Shown in pieces: positions 34,191 to 45,962 of a DNA stretch of 64,000 bases. A program made the translations under genes and the position numbers. Under the pieces are notes generated by a model. The model was not told where the DNA came from. It did no database searches and was given only the letters and a program-made list of their open reading frames with translations. Numbering within the stretch: the first letter of the stretch is position 1; each line of letters begins with the position of its first letter. This stretch comes from JAAFIW01 sp031414805 (lineage in GTDB: Bacteria > Pseudomonadota > Gammaproteobacteria > Burkholderiales > Burkholderiaceae_C), in NCBI GenBank assembly GCA_031414805.1, contig JANOQJ010000048.1, positions 38,271 through 102,270 of the forward strand, in the 5' to 3' direction.

Positions 34191-35591
34191 ATGGCGCAAT
34201 TCAAGGAAATATCTCCCAACGCCGGTTACGGCGAAAAAATGATGAACTGGGTGGATAACCGGTTCCCCGCATCAACGCTGTACAAAGAGCACCTCTCCGA
34301 GTACTACGCACCCAAGAATTTCAATTTTTGGTATTTCTTTGGTGCACTGGCGCTGCTGGTTTTGGTGATTCAAATCGTCACCGGCATTTTTTTGGTGATG
34401 CATTACAAGCCCGACGCCAATCTGGCGTTTGCTTCCGTCGAGTACATCATGCGCGACGTGCCGTGGGGCTGGCTCGTGCGCTACATGCACTCCACCGGTG
34501 CATCGGCGTTTTTTGTGGTTGTGTATCTGCACATGTTCCGTGGGTTAATTTACGGTAGCTACCGCAAACCACGCGAGTTGGTGTGGATATTTGGCTGCGG
34601 AATCTTTCTTTGCCTGATGGCCGAAGCTTTCATGGGTTACCTGCTGCCCTGGGGTCAAATGAGCTACTGGGGTGCTCAGGTCATCGTTAATCTGTTTGCG
34701 GCCATTCCCTTTATCGGACCGGATCTGGCGTTGCTCATCCGCGGCGACTACGTGGTGTCAGATGCCACCCTGAATCGTTTCTTCAGCTTCCACGTTATTG
34801 CTGTGCCGCTGGTCCTTTTGGGGCTGGTCGTTGCGCACATTATTGCCTTGCATGAAGTCGGCTCTAACAACCCTGATGGCGTAGAAATCAAAGCCAATAA
34901 AGGCCCTGACGGTATTCCCCTGGACGGAATTCCATTCCACCCGTACTACACGGTGCACGACATTTTTGGTGTGAGCGTGTTCTTGATGATATTCACGGCC
35001 ATCATCTTTTTCGCGCCCGAGTTTGGTGGTTATTTCCTGGAGTTCAATAACTTCATACCCGCCGACCCGCTGAAAACACCTGCGCACATTGCACCGGTCT
35101 GGTATTTCACGCCTTACTATTCAATGCTGCGGGCGATTACCAGCGAAATGATGTATGCCTTGATTCTTTGTGCGCTGGCCGGTGCGGGTCTGATCGCGCT
35201 GAAGACGAAAATTCCCGTGATTTTCAAAGCGGTCATATTCGGTGCAGCCGTCGTTGCGGCGGCGCTGATGCTGGCGATTGATGCCAAGTTTTGGGGTGTT
35301 GTGGTGATGGGCGGTGCGGTGATCATTCTGTTTGCTTTGCCCTGGCTGGACTACAGCCCGGTGAAATCAATCCGTTATCGCCCCACCTGGCACAAATACC
35401 TCTACGCTATTTTCGTGATCAATTTCCTGGTGCTAGGGTATCTTGGCGTCCAGCCACCGTCCCAGTTGGGCGAGCGTATTTCTCAAGTAGGAACGCTGTT
35501 TTACTTCGGCTTTTTTCTACTAATGCCGGTCTGGAGCCGCATGGGTGAGCCCAAACCTGTACCGGATCGCGTCGTGTTTGCAGCTCATTGA
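34191..35591 (+). CDS. petB: Cytochrome b subunit of complex III
   Basis: A 466-residue polytopic protein with fused cytb N- and C-terminal parts and about eight to nine helices. Heme-ligating histidines are in VRYMHSTGASAFF...HMFRG and in SFHVIAVPLVLLGLVVAHI. The Qo motif (PEF-type) is seen at FFAPEFGGYF. Sits 11 bp after petA. Confidence 0.95.
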   Translation: MAQFKEISPNAGYGEKMMNWVDNRFPASTLYKEHLSEYYAPKNFNFWYFFGALALLVLVIQIVTGIFLVMHYKPDANLAFASVEYIMRDVPWGWLVRYMHSTGASAFFVVVYLHMFRGLIYGSYRKPRELVWIFGCGIFLCLMAEAFMGYLLPWGQMSYWGAQVIVNLFAAIPFIGPDLALLIRGDYVVSDATLNRFFSFHVIAVPLVLLGLVVAHIIALHEVGSNNPDGVEIKANKGPDGIPLDGIPFHPYYTVHDIFGVSVFLMIFTAIIFFAPEFGGYFLEFNNFIPADPLKTPAHIAPVWYFTPYYSMLRAITSEMMYALILCALAGAGLIALKTKIPVIFKAVIFGAAVVAAALMLAIDAKFWGVVVMGGAVIILFALPWLDYSPVKSIRYRPTWHKYLYAIFVINFLVLGYLGVQPPSQLGERISQVGTLFYFGFFLLMPVWSRMGEPKPVPDRVVFAAH

Positions 35592-35614
35592 ACCAACACG
35601 AAAGCCCTCGAAAA

Positions 35615-36382
35615 ATGAAATTCATGAAAAAGCTCGTCGTCAGTTTTTTTGCCGCCTTTGCTTTTGCCAGCGGCGCCCAGGCTGCAGGCAACGGTATTGC
35701 CTGGGACAAAGCACCTGAGAAAACAAACGACTTGGCCGCGCTGCAAAACGGCGCCAAATTATTTGTCAATTACTGTCTGAATTGTCACTCGGCAGCTTTC
35801 ATGCGATACAACCGCCTGACTGATATTGGTCTGACGGAAAAGCAGATCAAAGACAACCTGTTGTTCACCACCGAAAAGGTTGGTGACACCATGAAAGCCG
35901 CGATTGACCCCAAGCAGGCCAAAGACTGGTTTGGTGGCAACCCACCGGATCTAACCATGATCGCGCGATCGCGTGCTGCTGTCGGTCAAGGTACTGGCCC
36001 AGATTACCTGTACACCTATCTACGCACCTACTATCGTGACGACTCCAAAGCAACTGGTTGGAACAATCTCGCATTTCCGAGTGTGGGGATGCCCCATGTT
36101 TTGTGGGAGCTTCAAGGTGAGCGCCGCCCGATTTTCGAAACGAAAATGGATCATGGCCATTCCGTACAAGTGCTCAAAGGCTGGGAGCAGGTCACGCCTG
36201 GCAAGCTGACTCCGCTGCAGTACGAAGAAGCCATGGGCGATCTGGTGGCCTACCTGCAATGGATGGGCGAGCCGATACGAAACACCCGGATTCGTATCGG
36301 CGTGTGGGTGTTACTATTTCTCGGAGTATTTACCATCATTGCCTGGCGCTTGAATGCTGCATTCTGGAAAGATATTAAATAA
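35615..36382 (+). CDS. petC: Cytochrome c1 subunit of complex III
   Basis: A 255-residue protein with a signal peptide (LVVSFFAAFAFASGAQA), heme-binding Cys54-x2-Cys57-His58 (YCLNCHSAAF), axial Met in a later loop and a C-terminal anchor (VWVLLFLGVFTIIAW). The ATG at 35615 is preferred over a TTG overlapping the petB stop. Confidence 0.94.
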   Translation: MKFMKKLVVSFFAAFAFASGAQAAGNGIAWDKAPEKTNDLAALQNGAKLFVNYCLNCHSAAFMRYNRLTDIGLTEKQIKDNLLFTTEKVGDTMKAAIDPKQAKDWFGGNPPDLTMIARSRAAVGQGTGPDYLYTYLRTYYRDDSKATGWNNLAFPSVGMPHVLWELQGERRPIFETKMDHGHSVQVLKGWEQVTPGKLTPLQYEEAMGDLVAYLQWMGEPIRNTRIRIGVWVLLFLGVFTIIAWRLNAAFWKDIK

Positions 36383-36396
36383 CTAGAAAATAACCA

Positions 36397-36412
36397 CTGC
36401 ACGGCCGTGCAG
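36397..36412. other. 16-bp perfect palindrome after petC
   Basis: CTGCACGGCCGTGCAG is fully self-complementary and lies 15 bp after the petC stop. It could be part of a transcript end or a protein-binding site. No T-run follows. Confidence 0.4.
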
Positions 36413-36432
36413 TCTTTCAGTGTCGAGTTTTC

Positions 36433-36463
36433 AAGTGACGGCTTGCCGTCACTTTCATTTTTG
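36433..36463 (+). terminator. Intrinsic terminator between petC and sspA
   Basis: AAGTGACGGC-TT-GCCGTCACTT has a perfect 10-bp stem followed by TCATTTTTG. It ends the bc1 operon just before the sspA ribosome-binding site, so it may partly read through into sspA. Confidence 0.75.
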
Positions 36464-36477
36464 TAGGAGCCTTTGCC

Positions 36478-37089
36478 ATGATGGTACTTTACTCGGGAAC
36501 GACCTGTCCTTATTCTCACCGCTGCCGCTTCGTGCTGTTTGAAAAAGGTATGGATTTTGAAATTCGTGACGTGGATTTGTATAACAAACCCGAAGATATC
36601 AATGTCATGAATCCCTACGGACAGGTACCTATTCTCGTGGAGCGCGACCTGATTTTGTATGAATCAAATATCATTAATGAATATATCGATGAGCGCTTCC
36701 CGCACCCACAGTTGATGCCGGGTGACCCGGTTGACAGGGCACGTGTGCGCTTGTTTCTGCTGAATTTTGAAAAAGAGCTTTTTGTACACGTCAGTACGCT
36801 GGAGTCACGCGCTGCCAAAGCCAACGAGAAAGTGCTCGAAAAAGCACGCTCCCACATACGTGACCGCCTGACGCAGTTGGCCCCCGTGTTCTTGAAAAAC
36901 AAGTTCATGCTGGGTGACAGTTTCTCAATGCTGGATGTGGCTATTGCACCGCTGCTGTGGCGTCTGGACTATTACGGTATTGATTTGAGCAAAAATGCAG
37001 CGCCGCTGCTGAAATATGCGGAACGCATTTTCTCGCGCCCTGCGTACATTGAAGCACTGACACCATCTGAAAAGGTGATGCGCAAGTAA
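36478..37089 (+). CDS. sspA: Stringent starvation protein A
   Basis: A 203-residue glutathione-S-transferase fold protein that binds RNA polymerase. It opens MVLYSGTTCPYSHRCRFVLFEKG. NPYGQVPILVERDLILYESNIINEYIDERFPHP is typical. RBS TAGGAG. Co-transcribed with sspB. Confidence 0.95.
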   Translation: MMVLYSGTTCPYSHRCRFVLFEKGMDFEIRDVDLYNKPEDINVMNPYGQVPILVERDLILYESNIINEYIDERFPHPQLMPGDPVDRARVRLFLLNFEKELFVHVSTLESRAAKANEKVLEKARSHIRDRLTQLAPVFLKNKFMLGDSFSMLDVAIAPLLWRLDYYGIDLSKNAAPLLKYAERIFSRPAYIEALTPSEKVMRK

Positions 37090-37107
37090 TGCCTTGCAAC
37101 TGACGTG

Positions 37108-37635
37108 ATGAACGCGATTGAGTCTACGTCTACGCGCCCTTATTTGATCAGGGCGTTGTATGACTGGTGCAGTGACAATGGCCTCACCCCATACGTGGCG
37201 GTATTGGTGGACGATTCTGTTCAAGTACCTCGTGAGTATGTGAAAAACGGTGAGATCGTTTTGAATATCAGTTTCGATGCGACCAGCTCCTTGAAACTGG
37301 GCAATGATTACATTGAGTTCAAGGCGCGTTTCGCGGGCACTTCGCGAGAGATTGTGGTGCCGGTCGGCCAGGTCATCGCGATCTACGCGCGTGAAAATGG
37401 ACAAGGGATGGCCTTTCCAATGTCTGTGCCGGGTTCAACTGGCAGCGACCCCGCTACGCTGCCGAAAGCACCCGGACTCAGCAGCGTACCGTCGGCTGAT
37501 GGCGGTGATAACGCTAAGGTTGTCCCCCTTGTCGCCGTCGATACCTCCAGCGAGACCGCAGCGGGCGATGATGTAGACGATTCACCGCCGAAGCCACCGG
37601 CTGGGCCCCGCCCTACGCTGAAGCGCGTGAAGTAG
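37108..37635 (+). CDS. sspB: ClpXP adaptor protein SspB
   Basis: A 175-residue protein. The N-terminal substrate-binding domain (TRPYLIRALYDWCSDNGLTPYVAV, YVKNGEIVLNIS) recognises ssrA-tagged proteins. A long Pro/acidic linker leads to a short basic C-terminal ClpX-binding tail (PRPTLKRVK). Follows sspA by 18 bp. Confidence 0.93.
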   Translation: MNAIESTSTRPYLIRALYDWCSDNGLTPYVAVLVDDSVQVPREYVKNGEIVLNISFDATSSLKLGNDYIEFKARFAGTSREIVVPVGQVIAIYARENGQGMAFPMSVPGSTGSDPATLPKAPGLSSVPSADGGDNAKVVPLVAVDTSSETAAGDDVDDSPPKPPAGPRPTLKRVK

Positions 37636-37719
37636 TTCGTTGTCAAGTCAAGCGAACACAAAAAAGCAACAGAAGAAAAGCCGGGAAACCCGTTTTTCAC
37701 TCAGTACAATCCATCCTTC

Positions 37720-37795
37720 GCCGATTTAGCTCAGTTGGTAGAGCAACCGCCTTGTAAGCGGTAGGTCATCAGTTCGAATCCGATAATCGGCACCA
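37720..37795 (+). tRNA. tRNA-Thr (anticodon TGT)
   Basis: A complete 76-nt cloverleaf with encoded CCA. Acceptor GCCGATT pairs with AATCGGC. The D arm is AGCTCAGTTGGTAGAGC, the anticodon arm ACCGC-CTTGTAA-GCGGT gives TGT, and the T arm contains GTTCGAATC. It decodes ACA. Confidence 0.97.
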
Positions 37796-37798
37796 TTT

Positions 37799-38119
37799 TT
37801 AGCGCGGCAAGTGCGGGGCGCTTTGCACCTTCAAGCGGATGGTGCTCACCGGTGCACCACTTGCAACCAGCGTGTCTTGTAGTGTTGGCAGCAGGTGTTT
37901 AAGTTTGGCAGCTGCGGCGCTGCTGTTGACAATCAGACACCACTGGCCTGCGTCAAGAGGACCTGCTTGAATCGCTGCTCGAAGGGCTTCAGGGATCAAG
38001 CCTTCTACAGATTTCAGCAGTTGACTCGATTGGTTGGCCAGCGCCACCAACCGATTCAGTGTCGGGGCCTGACGAGTGGCCTCTTGCACTGAAATGGGCA
38101 TGAGGGCGCGATGGGACAT
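37799..38119 (-). CDS. DUF721/DciA-family protein
   Basis: A 106-residue protein with an LIPEALRAAIQAG...GQWCLIVNSSAAAAKLKHLLPTL section typical of the DciA/DUF721 family, which loads the replicative helicase in bacteria lacking DnaC. It ends 3 bp from the tRNA gene, on the opposite strand, and is divergent from the M23 peptidase gene. Confidence 0.75.
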   Translation of the reverse strand: MSHRALMPISVQEATRQAPTLNRLVALANQSSQLLKSVEGLIPEALRAAIQAGPLDAGQWCLIVNSSAAAAKLKHLLPTLQDTLVASGAPVSTIRLKVQSAPHLPR

Positions 38120-38152
38120 AAGTTAAAACGCAGTCGTTGAGAAGGATTTAGC

Positions 38153-39103
38153 GTGCATTTAATCATCACAGACGCCTGGATGGCCAAAAGCCGGGCGCTT
38201 CATATCAGTGGTTTTCGCTTGATTGGGGCCTTTCTGGCGCTCTCATTTTTGCTGGTCGTGTTGTCGGCGGGCATTTACCACTGGGTGTTTCTTAAGGGCG
38301 CGCGTGAAGGCTGGCCCATCGTGGGCTCACTGGTCAAACTGGTCGTCAAGGACGAGGTCGAGCAACGCGACCGTTACCTGCGCGAAAACCTTGATGCGAT
38401 GGCTCGCAAACTGGGTGAAATGCAGGCCAAACTCATTCAACTCGAGGCGCTTGGTGAGCGCGTCTCGGGTCTCGCGGGCGTCAGCCCCACAGAATTGAAG
38501 ATAGCGCCGGGTCGGGGCGGGGCCTTGGTCTCGGGGCGTCCTTTAACGATGCAGGAATTGCAGGCAACTCTGGATGAATTGAATCAGCTGACGCAGCAAC
38601 GTACTGATCTGATGACCGTGGTTGAGTCGCAGTTGTTTGACCAAAAAATTCGTAAATTGATGGTGCCTACCCAGCTTCCAGTGGCAGACGGCAACATCGG
38701 ATCTTCGTTCGGCTGGCGGATTGATCCTATCAACGGCCGCTCTGCACTGCACACGGGCCTGGATTTTCAGGCCGACCCGGGCACACCGATTCTGGCTGCA
38801 GCCGGTGGTGTGGTGGTGACCCAGGAGTACCACGCGGCCTACGGAAATCTGGTGGAGGTGGACCACGGCAATGATCTTATTTCCCGTTATGCCCACGCTT
38901 CCAAGGTCTGGGTCAAGAAGGGTGATTTGGTGAAACGGGGGCAGAAGCTGGCTGAAGTGGGAACTACGGGCCGCTCGACCGGGCCGCATTTGCATTTTGA
39001 AGTCTTGGTGCAAGGCATCCCGCAAGACCCTCAAAAATTCTTGTCGGCAGGACAAAACTTGCCCGGAACCTCAGCCGCAATAGCGTCTGCAACACGCAGG
39101 TAA
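38153..39103 (+). CDS. M23-family metallopeptidase (cell-wall endopeptidase)
   Basis: A 316-residue envelope protein. One N-terminal membrane helix (about residues 22-46) is followed by coiled coil (about 62-105) and a C-terminal LytM/M23 domain with zinc ligands in HTGLDF and HLHFEVL. It likely cuts peptidoglycan cross-links or activates amidases. GTG start at 38153. Directly upstream of secA. Confidence 0.9.
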   Translation: MHLIITDAWMAKSRALHISGFRLIGAFLALSFLLVVLSAGIYHWVFLKGAREGWPIVGSLVKLVVKDEVEQRDRYLRENLDAMARKLGEMQAKLIQLEALGERVSGLAGVSPTELKIAPGRGGALVSGRPLTMQELQATLDELNQLTQQRTDLMTVVESQLFDQKIRKLMVPTQLPVADGNIGSSFGWRIDPINGRSALHTGLDFQADPGTPILAAAGGVVVTQEYHAAYGNLVEVDHGNDLISRYAHASKVWVKKGDLVKRGQKLAEVGTTGRSTGPHLHFEVLVQGIPQDPQKFLSAGQNLPGTSAAIASATRR

Positions 39104-39186
39104 AATTGTCTGGCTAAGCTGACGTTGGCCCGCTTGCGATGCCTGACCTCAGCCCCATGTATCTCTGACTGTTAAAAGGACTCGCT

Positions 39187-39238
39187 GCCCTGTTGGGCCC
39201 TGAGAGACGTATCTCCCAGGGGGCAACAGGGCGGTTTT
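39187..39238 (+). promoter_or_regulatory. Long hairpin upstream of secA
   Basis: GCCCTGTTG/CAACAGGGC (9 bp) continues past a GG/GG internal loop into CCCTG/CAGGG and GAGA/TCTC with a CGTA loop. The stem ends at 39232 and GGTTTT follows; the secA ATG is at 39245. The only purine-rich candidate RBS (AGGGCGG) is inside or next to the base of the stem. It is either a terminator-like attenuator or a translational switch. Confidence 0.7.
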
Positions 39239-39244
39239 GCGTGA

Positions 39245-42022
<2,778 letters not shown>

Positions 42023-42043
42023 TAACCCTGTTTGAATACTCCT

Positions 42044-42100
42044 GATTTGATAGCTGCTTGAGCAGTATCTATAAGGGCTGGTAGCCAATTTGGCTCTTAA
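42044..42100 (-). repeat. TGCTTGAGCA dispersed repeat, copy 10
   Basis: TTGATAGCTGCTTGAGCAGT then ATCTATAAGGGCTG and AGCCAATTTGGCTC: a nearly complete element. Between secA and the convergent BON-LysM gene, just before the terminator. Confidence 0.92.
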
Positions 42101-42116
42101 AGCTCCTGAAAAAAGA

Positions 42117-42147
42117 AAAGGCCTGTTGAAATCAACAGGCCTTTTTT
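42117..42147. terminator. Bidirectional intrinsic terminator
   Basis: AAAGGCCTGTTGA-AA-TCAACAGGCCTTT is a perfect 13-bp stem with an A-run on the left and six T on the right. It serves secA and the convergent gene at 42193-42699. Confidence 0.9.
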
Positions 42148-42192
42148 GTGGGTAACCCAGCGGCATATTGCCCGCTACGTCGCCCACCGTGA

Positions 42193-42699
42193 TCAGGCTT
42201 GCGGCGGAATGCGCAGTTTCTGGCCGGGGTAAATCTTGTCGGGGTGGCTCAGCATGGGCTTGTTGGCTTCAAAAATTGCCATGTATTTGTTGGCGTTGCC
42301 GTAATACGTCTTGGCAATCGCCGACAGGGTGTCGCCCCGCGCAACATCGTGGTACTGGGCTTCGTCTGCTGGCTGCGAGACGGCCAGCAGGTTCTCCACG
42401 TTTTGCACACTGGCCACGTTGCCGCAGCACAGGGTGACTTTTTCGCTGGCTTCCTGCGTAGGGGCTTGGCCTTGCACGGTCACCTTGCCGGTGCTGCCGT
42501 CAAAACCCACTGACAGGGCGCTCAAGCCTAGATTTTGCGTCTCGATATAGGTGTGGATGGCCGCTGCAGCTTTCGCGTTCAGGGCTTCCAGGTTGGGTTG
42601 CTGCGCGGGGTCGGCAGCAGCAGTGGCGGCCGCTTGCTCGACTTCTTTGCCGCCAAACAGTTTTTCGCCGGCGTCTTTGATAAATGACAACAGTCCCAT
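42193..42699 (-). CDS. BON and LysM domain protein (Kbp/YgaU-like)
   Basis: A 168-residue protein. An N-terminal MGLLSFIKDAGEKLFGG leader, a BON domain (about residues 40-105) and a C-terminal LysM (YHDVARGDTLSAIAKTYYGN, YPGQKLRIP) match the potassium-binding Kbp family. There is no secretion signal, so it is probably cytoplasmic. An odd CC pair (LCCGNV) lies in the BON part. Confidence 0.85.
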   Translation of the reverse strand: MGLLSFIKDAGEKLFGGKEVEQAAATAAADPAQQPNLEALNAKAAAAIHTYIETQNLGLSALSVGFDGSTGKVTVQGQAPTQEASEKVTLCCGNVASVQNVENLLAVSQPADEAQYHDVARGDTLSAIAKTYYGNANKYMAIFEANKPMLSHPDKIYPGQKLRIPPQA

Positions 42700-42803
42700 G
42701 AGAGTGCTCCTAATGGTTTCGGGTTACAGGGATGGAAACTGTAGCGGGTAAAACCCAGGGCGCTGTGACGAAATCTTGTGTGCGAGCCGTTTATATTGCG
42801 CCG

Positions 42804-43577
42804 ATGACTTTTTTGGCAATTGATGTGGGTAATACCCGCCTGAAGTGGGCCTGTTACGACAGCGCTCAGCCTGGTGCAACGCTGCTGGCGCATGGTGCCG
42901 AGTTTTTAGAAAACATCGACAAACTGGCGGACGGTGCCTGGGCCGAGCTGCAAGAGCCGCAAACCATGCTCGGCTGCATCGTCGCCGGTGACGCCGTGCG
43001 CCGCAGGGTCGAAGAACAGATGGAGCTGTGGAACGTCACGCCGCATTGGGTGGTGGCCAGCCCGGCTGAGGCGGGTGTGGTCAATGGCTACGACAACCCC
43101 AGCCGCCTTGGCGCAGACCGGTGGGTGGCCATGATTGGTGCCCGCCACCGCGTGCTGGCCAGTGGCGCAGCACGCCCGGTGATTGTGGTCATGGTGGGTA
43201 CCGCGGTCACGGTGGAAGCCATCGACACCGAGGGTCACTTTTTGGGCGGCATCATCCTGCCAGGCCACGGCATCATGCTGCGTGCGCTGGAGTCGGGCAC
43301 GGCGGGTTTGCATGTGCCCACTGGTGAGGTGCGCACCTTCCCCACCAACACCAGCGACGCCCTGACCAGTGGCGGCACCTACGCCATTGCCGGCGCCGTG
43401 GCCCGCATGACCCAGCACCTGCGGGACCATTGCCAAGCCGAGCCTGACCGCATCATGACCGGCGGCGCTGGCTGGAAAATGGCGCCCAGCATGGTGCAAG
43501 CTTGCGAACTCGTAGACAGCCTGATTTTTGACGGGCTGTTGGTGATCGCACAGAAGCGGCTGATTGCCGCTGCGTAG
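42804..43577 (+). CDS. coaX: Type III pantothenate kinase
   Basis: A 257-residue ASKHA-fold kinase for the first step of CoA synthesis. Motifs: MTFLAIDVGNTRLKW, NPSRLGADRWVAMIGA, VGTAVTVEAID with HFLGGIILPG, and TGGAGW near the C-terminus. The ATG at 42804 is chosen by homology. birA, often upstream in this class, is not present. Confidence 0.93.
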   Translation: MTFLAIDVGNTRLKWACYDSAQPGATLLAHGAEFLENIDKLADGAWAELQEPQTMLGCIVAGDAVRRRVEEQMELWNVTPHWVVASPAEAGVVNGYDNPSRLGADRWVAMIGARHRVLASGAARPVIVVMVGTAVTVEAIDTEGHFLGGIILPGHGIMLRALESGTAGLHVPTGEVRTFPTNTSDALTSGGTYAIAGAVARMTQHLRDHCQAEPDRIMTGGAGWKMAPSMVQACELVDSLIFDGLLVIAQKRLIAAA

Positions 43578-43592
43578 TCACCTGCCCGGTGC

Positions 43593-44615
43593 TCACTTTT
43601 GGGCGCTGCGGATTTTCATGAGCTGGTTTTGCGTTTCTATCCACAGATCCATGCCCACGCTGGCACCGATCGAGGCATACACCCGCGTTAGCTTGTTGCG
43701 CATGCGGTCAGCTTCCGAGGCGGGCAGTTCGTTGACCTGCATGCCTTTGGCCTTCAAGTCGGCCACCGCTTTGGAGGCTTCTTCCCGGGTGTCTTTGCGC
43801 TCGAAGTCGCGGCTGAGCCTGGCGGCGTCCGACAAGATTTTCTGCTCGTCCTTGGACAGCTGATCCCACCACTTCTTGCTGACCAGCACGATCCACGGGC
43901 TGTACACGTGGTTGGTCACCGTCATGTACTTTTGCACCTCGTAAAACTTGCTGGACAAGATGGTGTTGTACGGGTTCTCCTGGCCGTCGACCGTTTTAGT
44001 TTCCAGCGCACCAAACAGCTCGGAGAACGCCATGGGTACGGCGTTGGCACCCAGTGTGTTGAAGCTGGTCAAAAACACGTTGTTTTGCATCACCCGCAGC
44101 TTGATGCCCTCCAGGTCTTCCACGCGGTTCACCGGGCGCTTGCTATTGGTCAGGTTGCGAAAACCGTTTTCCCAATAGACCAGGCCCACCAGACCTTTTT
44201 CCTGCAGCTTGTCGCGAATCTTGTCGCCCACCGGGCCATCCAGCAATTGGTCGGCCTCTTTGGCGTTGCTAAACAAAAACGGTGTGTCCCACAACGCCAT
44301 TTCTTTGGTGATGCCCACCAGCGTGGCGGTGGAGCCGACCATCATTTCCTGGGCACCGCCAATCAGCGCCTGCTGCATCTGCACATCAGGGCCGAGCGCA
44401 GCGGCCCCAATAGCGCGCACCTTCATTTTGCCGCCCGAGGCTTTTTCCACGGCGTCTGCAAACACCTTGGCCGCGCGGCCCTGGTTGCTTTGCTCGTTCA
44501 GGCCGTAGCCGAAGCGGATCAGGCGCGGTTTGATGTCTTGCGACAGCGCGCCAAAGGACGCTGAGAGAACGGCGGTGGCAGCCAGGGCCACCAGGGTACG
44601 ACGAACGAGTTTCAT
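43593..44615 (-). CDS. TRAP transporter solute-binding protein (DctP)
   Basis: A 340-residue periplasmic protein with a signal peptide (LVALAATAVLSASFGALS). RLIRFGYGLNEQSNQGRAAKVFADAVEKASGGK and the NKRPVNRVEDLEGIKLRV segment hold the Arg that binds the carboxylate ligand. Distal gene of a gntK-dctQ-dctM-dctP operon, so the ligand is probably gluconate or a related sugar acid (inference). Confidence 0.9.
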   Translation of the reverse strand: MKLVRRTLVALAATAVLSASFGALSQDIKPRLIRFGYGLNEQSNQGRAAKVFADAVEKASGGKMKVRAIGAAALGPDVQMQQALIGGAQEMMVGSTATLVGITKEMALWDTPFLFSNAKEADQLLDGPVGDKIRDKLQEKGLVGLVYWENGFRNLTNSKRPVNRVEDLEGIKLRVMQNNVFLTSFNTLGANAVPMAFSELFGALETKTVDGQENPYNTILSSKFYEVQKYMTVTNHVYSPWIVLVSKKWWDQLSKDEQKILSDAARLSRDFERKDTREEASKAVADLKAKGMQVNELPASEADRMRNKLTRVYASIGASVGMDLWIETQNQLMKIRSAQK

Positions 44616-44656
44616 GAAAGTCTCCTATGGGTTTTTGAAGATGGGGAACACGGGGG

Positions 44657-45949
44657 CTAACGCATCCACGCCACGGGCGCGGTCACGATTTGGGGGAACA
44701 CAACAAACAGGGCGAGGATGAACAGGTAGGTCACCAAAAACGGGTTCACGCCCTTGATGACCTGGCCCATGGATAGCCGGCCCACGCCGGCCACCACGTT
44801 TAGCACCGTGCCCACCGGCGGTGTGATCAGGCCGATGGCACCGTTCAAGACAAACATCAGCCCGAAATACACCGGGTCAATGCCGGCTTTCACGGCAATC
44901 GGGAGCATCACTGGCGCAAAAATCAAAATGGTGGGCGTCAAGTCCAGCGCGGTGCCAATCAGAATCAGCGTGAGCATCATCACGGCCATCAGCAGGCGCG
45001 GGTTGTCGACCAGTGGGCCGAGCCAGCCGGTCAATACGCTGGGCAGATTGGCCAGTGTGATCATGTAGCTGGCCACCTGGGCACCTGCGCACAGAAACAT
45101 CACGACGGCGGTTGTCTTGGCCGCACGCACCAGCACGCCGTGAAGCTCGACCACCTTCATTTCGCGGTGGATAAACAGCGCCACCACCAGCGCGTAAAAC
45201 GCTGCCACCACTGCCGCCTCGGTCGGTGTGAATACACCGGTTTTCATGCCGCCGATGATGATCAGCGGCATCAGCAGTGCCCAGAATGCTTTGCCAGTGG
45301 CCCGAATGCGCTGACCCATGGGTAAGGGCTGGCCCGAAGGTAAATCAATGCGGCGCAGCACCCAGCGCCAAGCAAAAATCAGGCCGGTGCCCATCATCAA
45401 ACCCGGCACGATGCCCGAGATGAACAGCGCCGAGATGGAGGTGTTGGTGGTCACGCCATAAATCACAAACGGCATCGACGGCGGAATGATGGGCGCAATA
45501 ATGCCGCCCGAGGCCACCAGCCCGGCGCTGGTGTGCATGGGGTAGCCCTGCTGGCGCATCATGGGCAGCAAGATGGTGGCCAACGCGGCGGTGTCGGCCA
45601 GCGCCGAGCCGCTCATGCTGGCCATCAACACCGCCGCACCAATGGCCACATAGCCCAGGCCGCCGCGAATGTGGCCCACCCAGGCCTGCGCCATTTCAAT
45701 GATGCGTTTGCTGATGCCGCCCGAGTTCATCAACTCCCCAGCCAGAATGAAAAACGGCACGGCCAGCAGCGGAAAACTGTCCACCCCCGCCACCAGGTTT
45801 TGCGCCAGCAGCTGCGTGTCCCAAAACCCCAGCACCCAGGCCATGCCCGCGCCGGTGAGCACCAAGGCCAGTGCCATGTTCATGCCTATGCCCATCAGCA
45901 GCAACATGCCTGCTGAAAAGACGATAAATGCCAATCCTTCGTTTGTCAT
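44657..45949 (-). CDS. TRAP transporter large membrane subunit (DctM)
   Basis: A 430-residue permease with about 12 helices. Typical segments: FPLLAVPFFILAGELMNSGGI, GSALADTAAL, GLVASGGIIAPIIPPSMPFVIYG. It carries the solute with sodium coupling. 13 bp after dctQ. Confidence 0.92.
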   Translation of the reverse strand: MTNEGLAFIVFSAGMLLLMGIGMNMALALVLTGAGMAWVLGFWDTQLLAQNLVAGVDSFPLLAVPFFILAGELMNSGGISKRIIEMAQAWVGHIRGGLGYVAIGAAVLMASMSGSALADTAALATILLPMMRQQGYPMHTSAGLVASGGIIAPIIPPSMPFVIYGVTTNTSISALFISGIVPGLMMGTGLIFAWRWVLRRIDLPSGQPLPMGQRIRATGKAFWALLMPLIIIGGMKTGVFTPTEAAVVAAFYALVVALFIHREMKVVELHGVLVRAAKTTAVVMFLCAGAQVASYMITLANLPSVLTGWLGPLVDNPRLLMAVMMLTLILIGTALDLTPTILIFAPVMLPIAVKAGIDPVYFGLMFVLNGAIGLITPPVGTVLNVVAGVGRLSMGQVIKGVNPFLVTYLFILALFVVFPQIVTAPVAWMR

Positions 45950-45962
45950 GCGGTGCGCTCCT

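Noticed and set aside
37700..37720. Promoter for tRNA-Thr (TACAAT at 37705-37710)
   Set aside because: The -10 is good, but no acceptable -35 is found at the right distance, so it is not listed.
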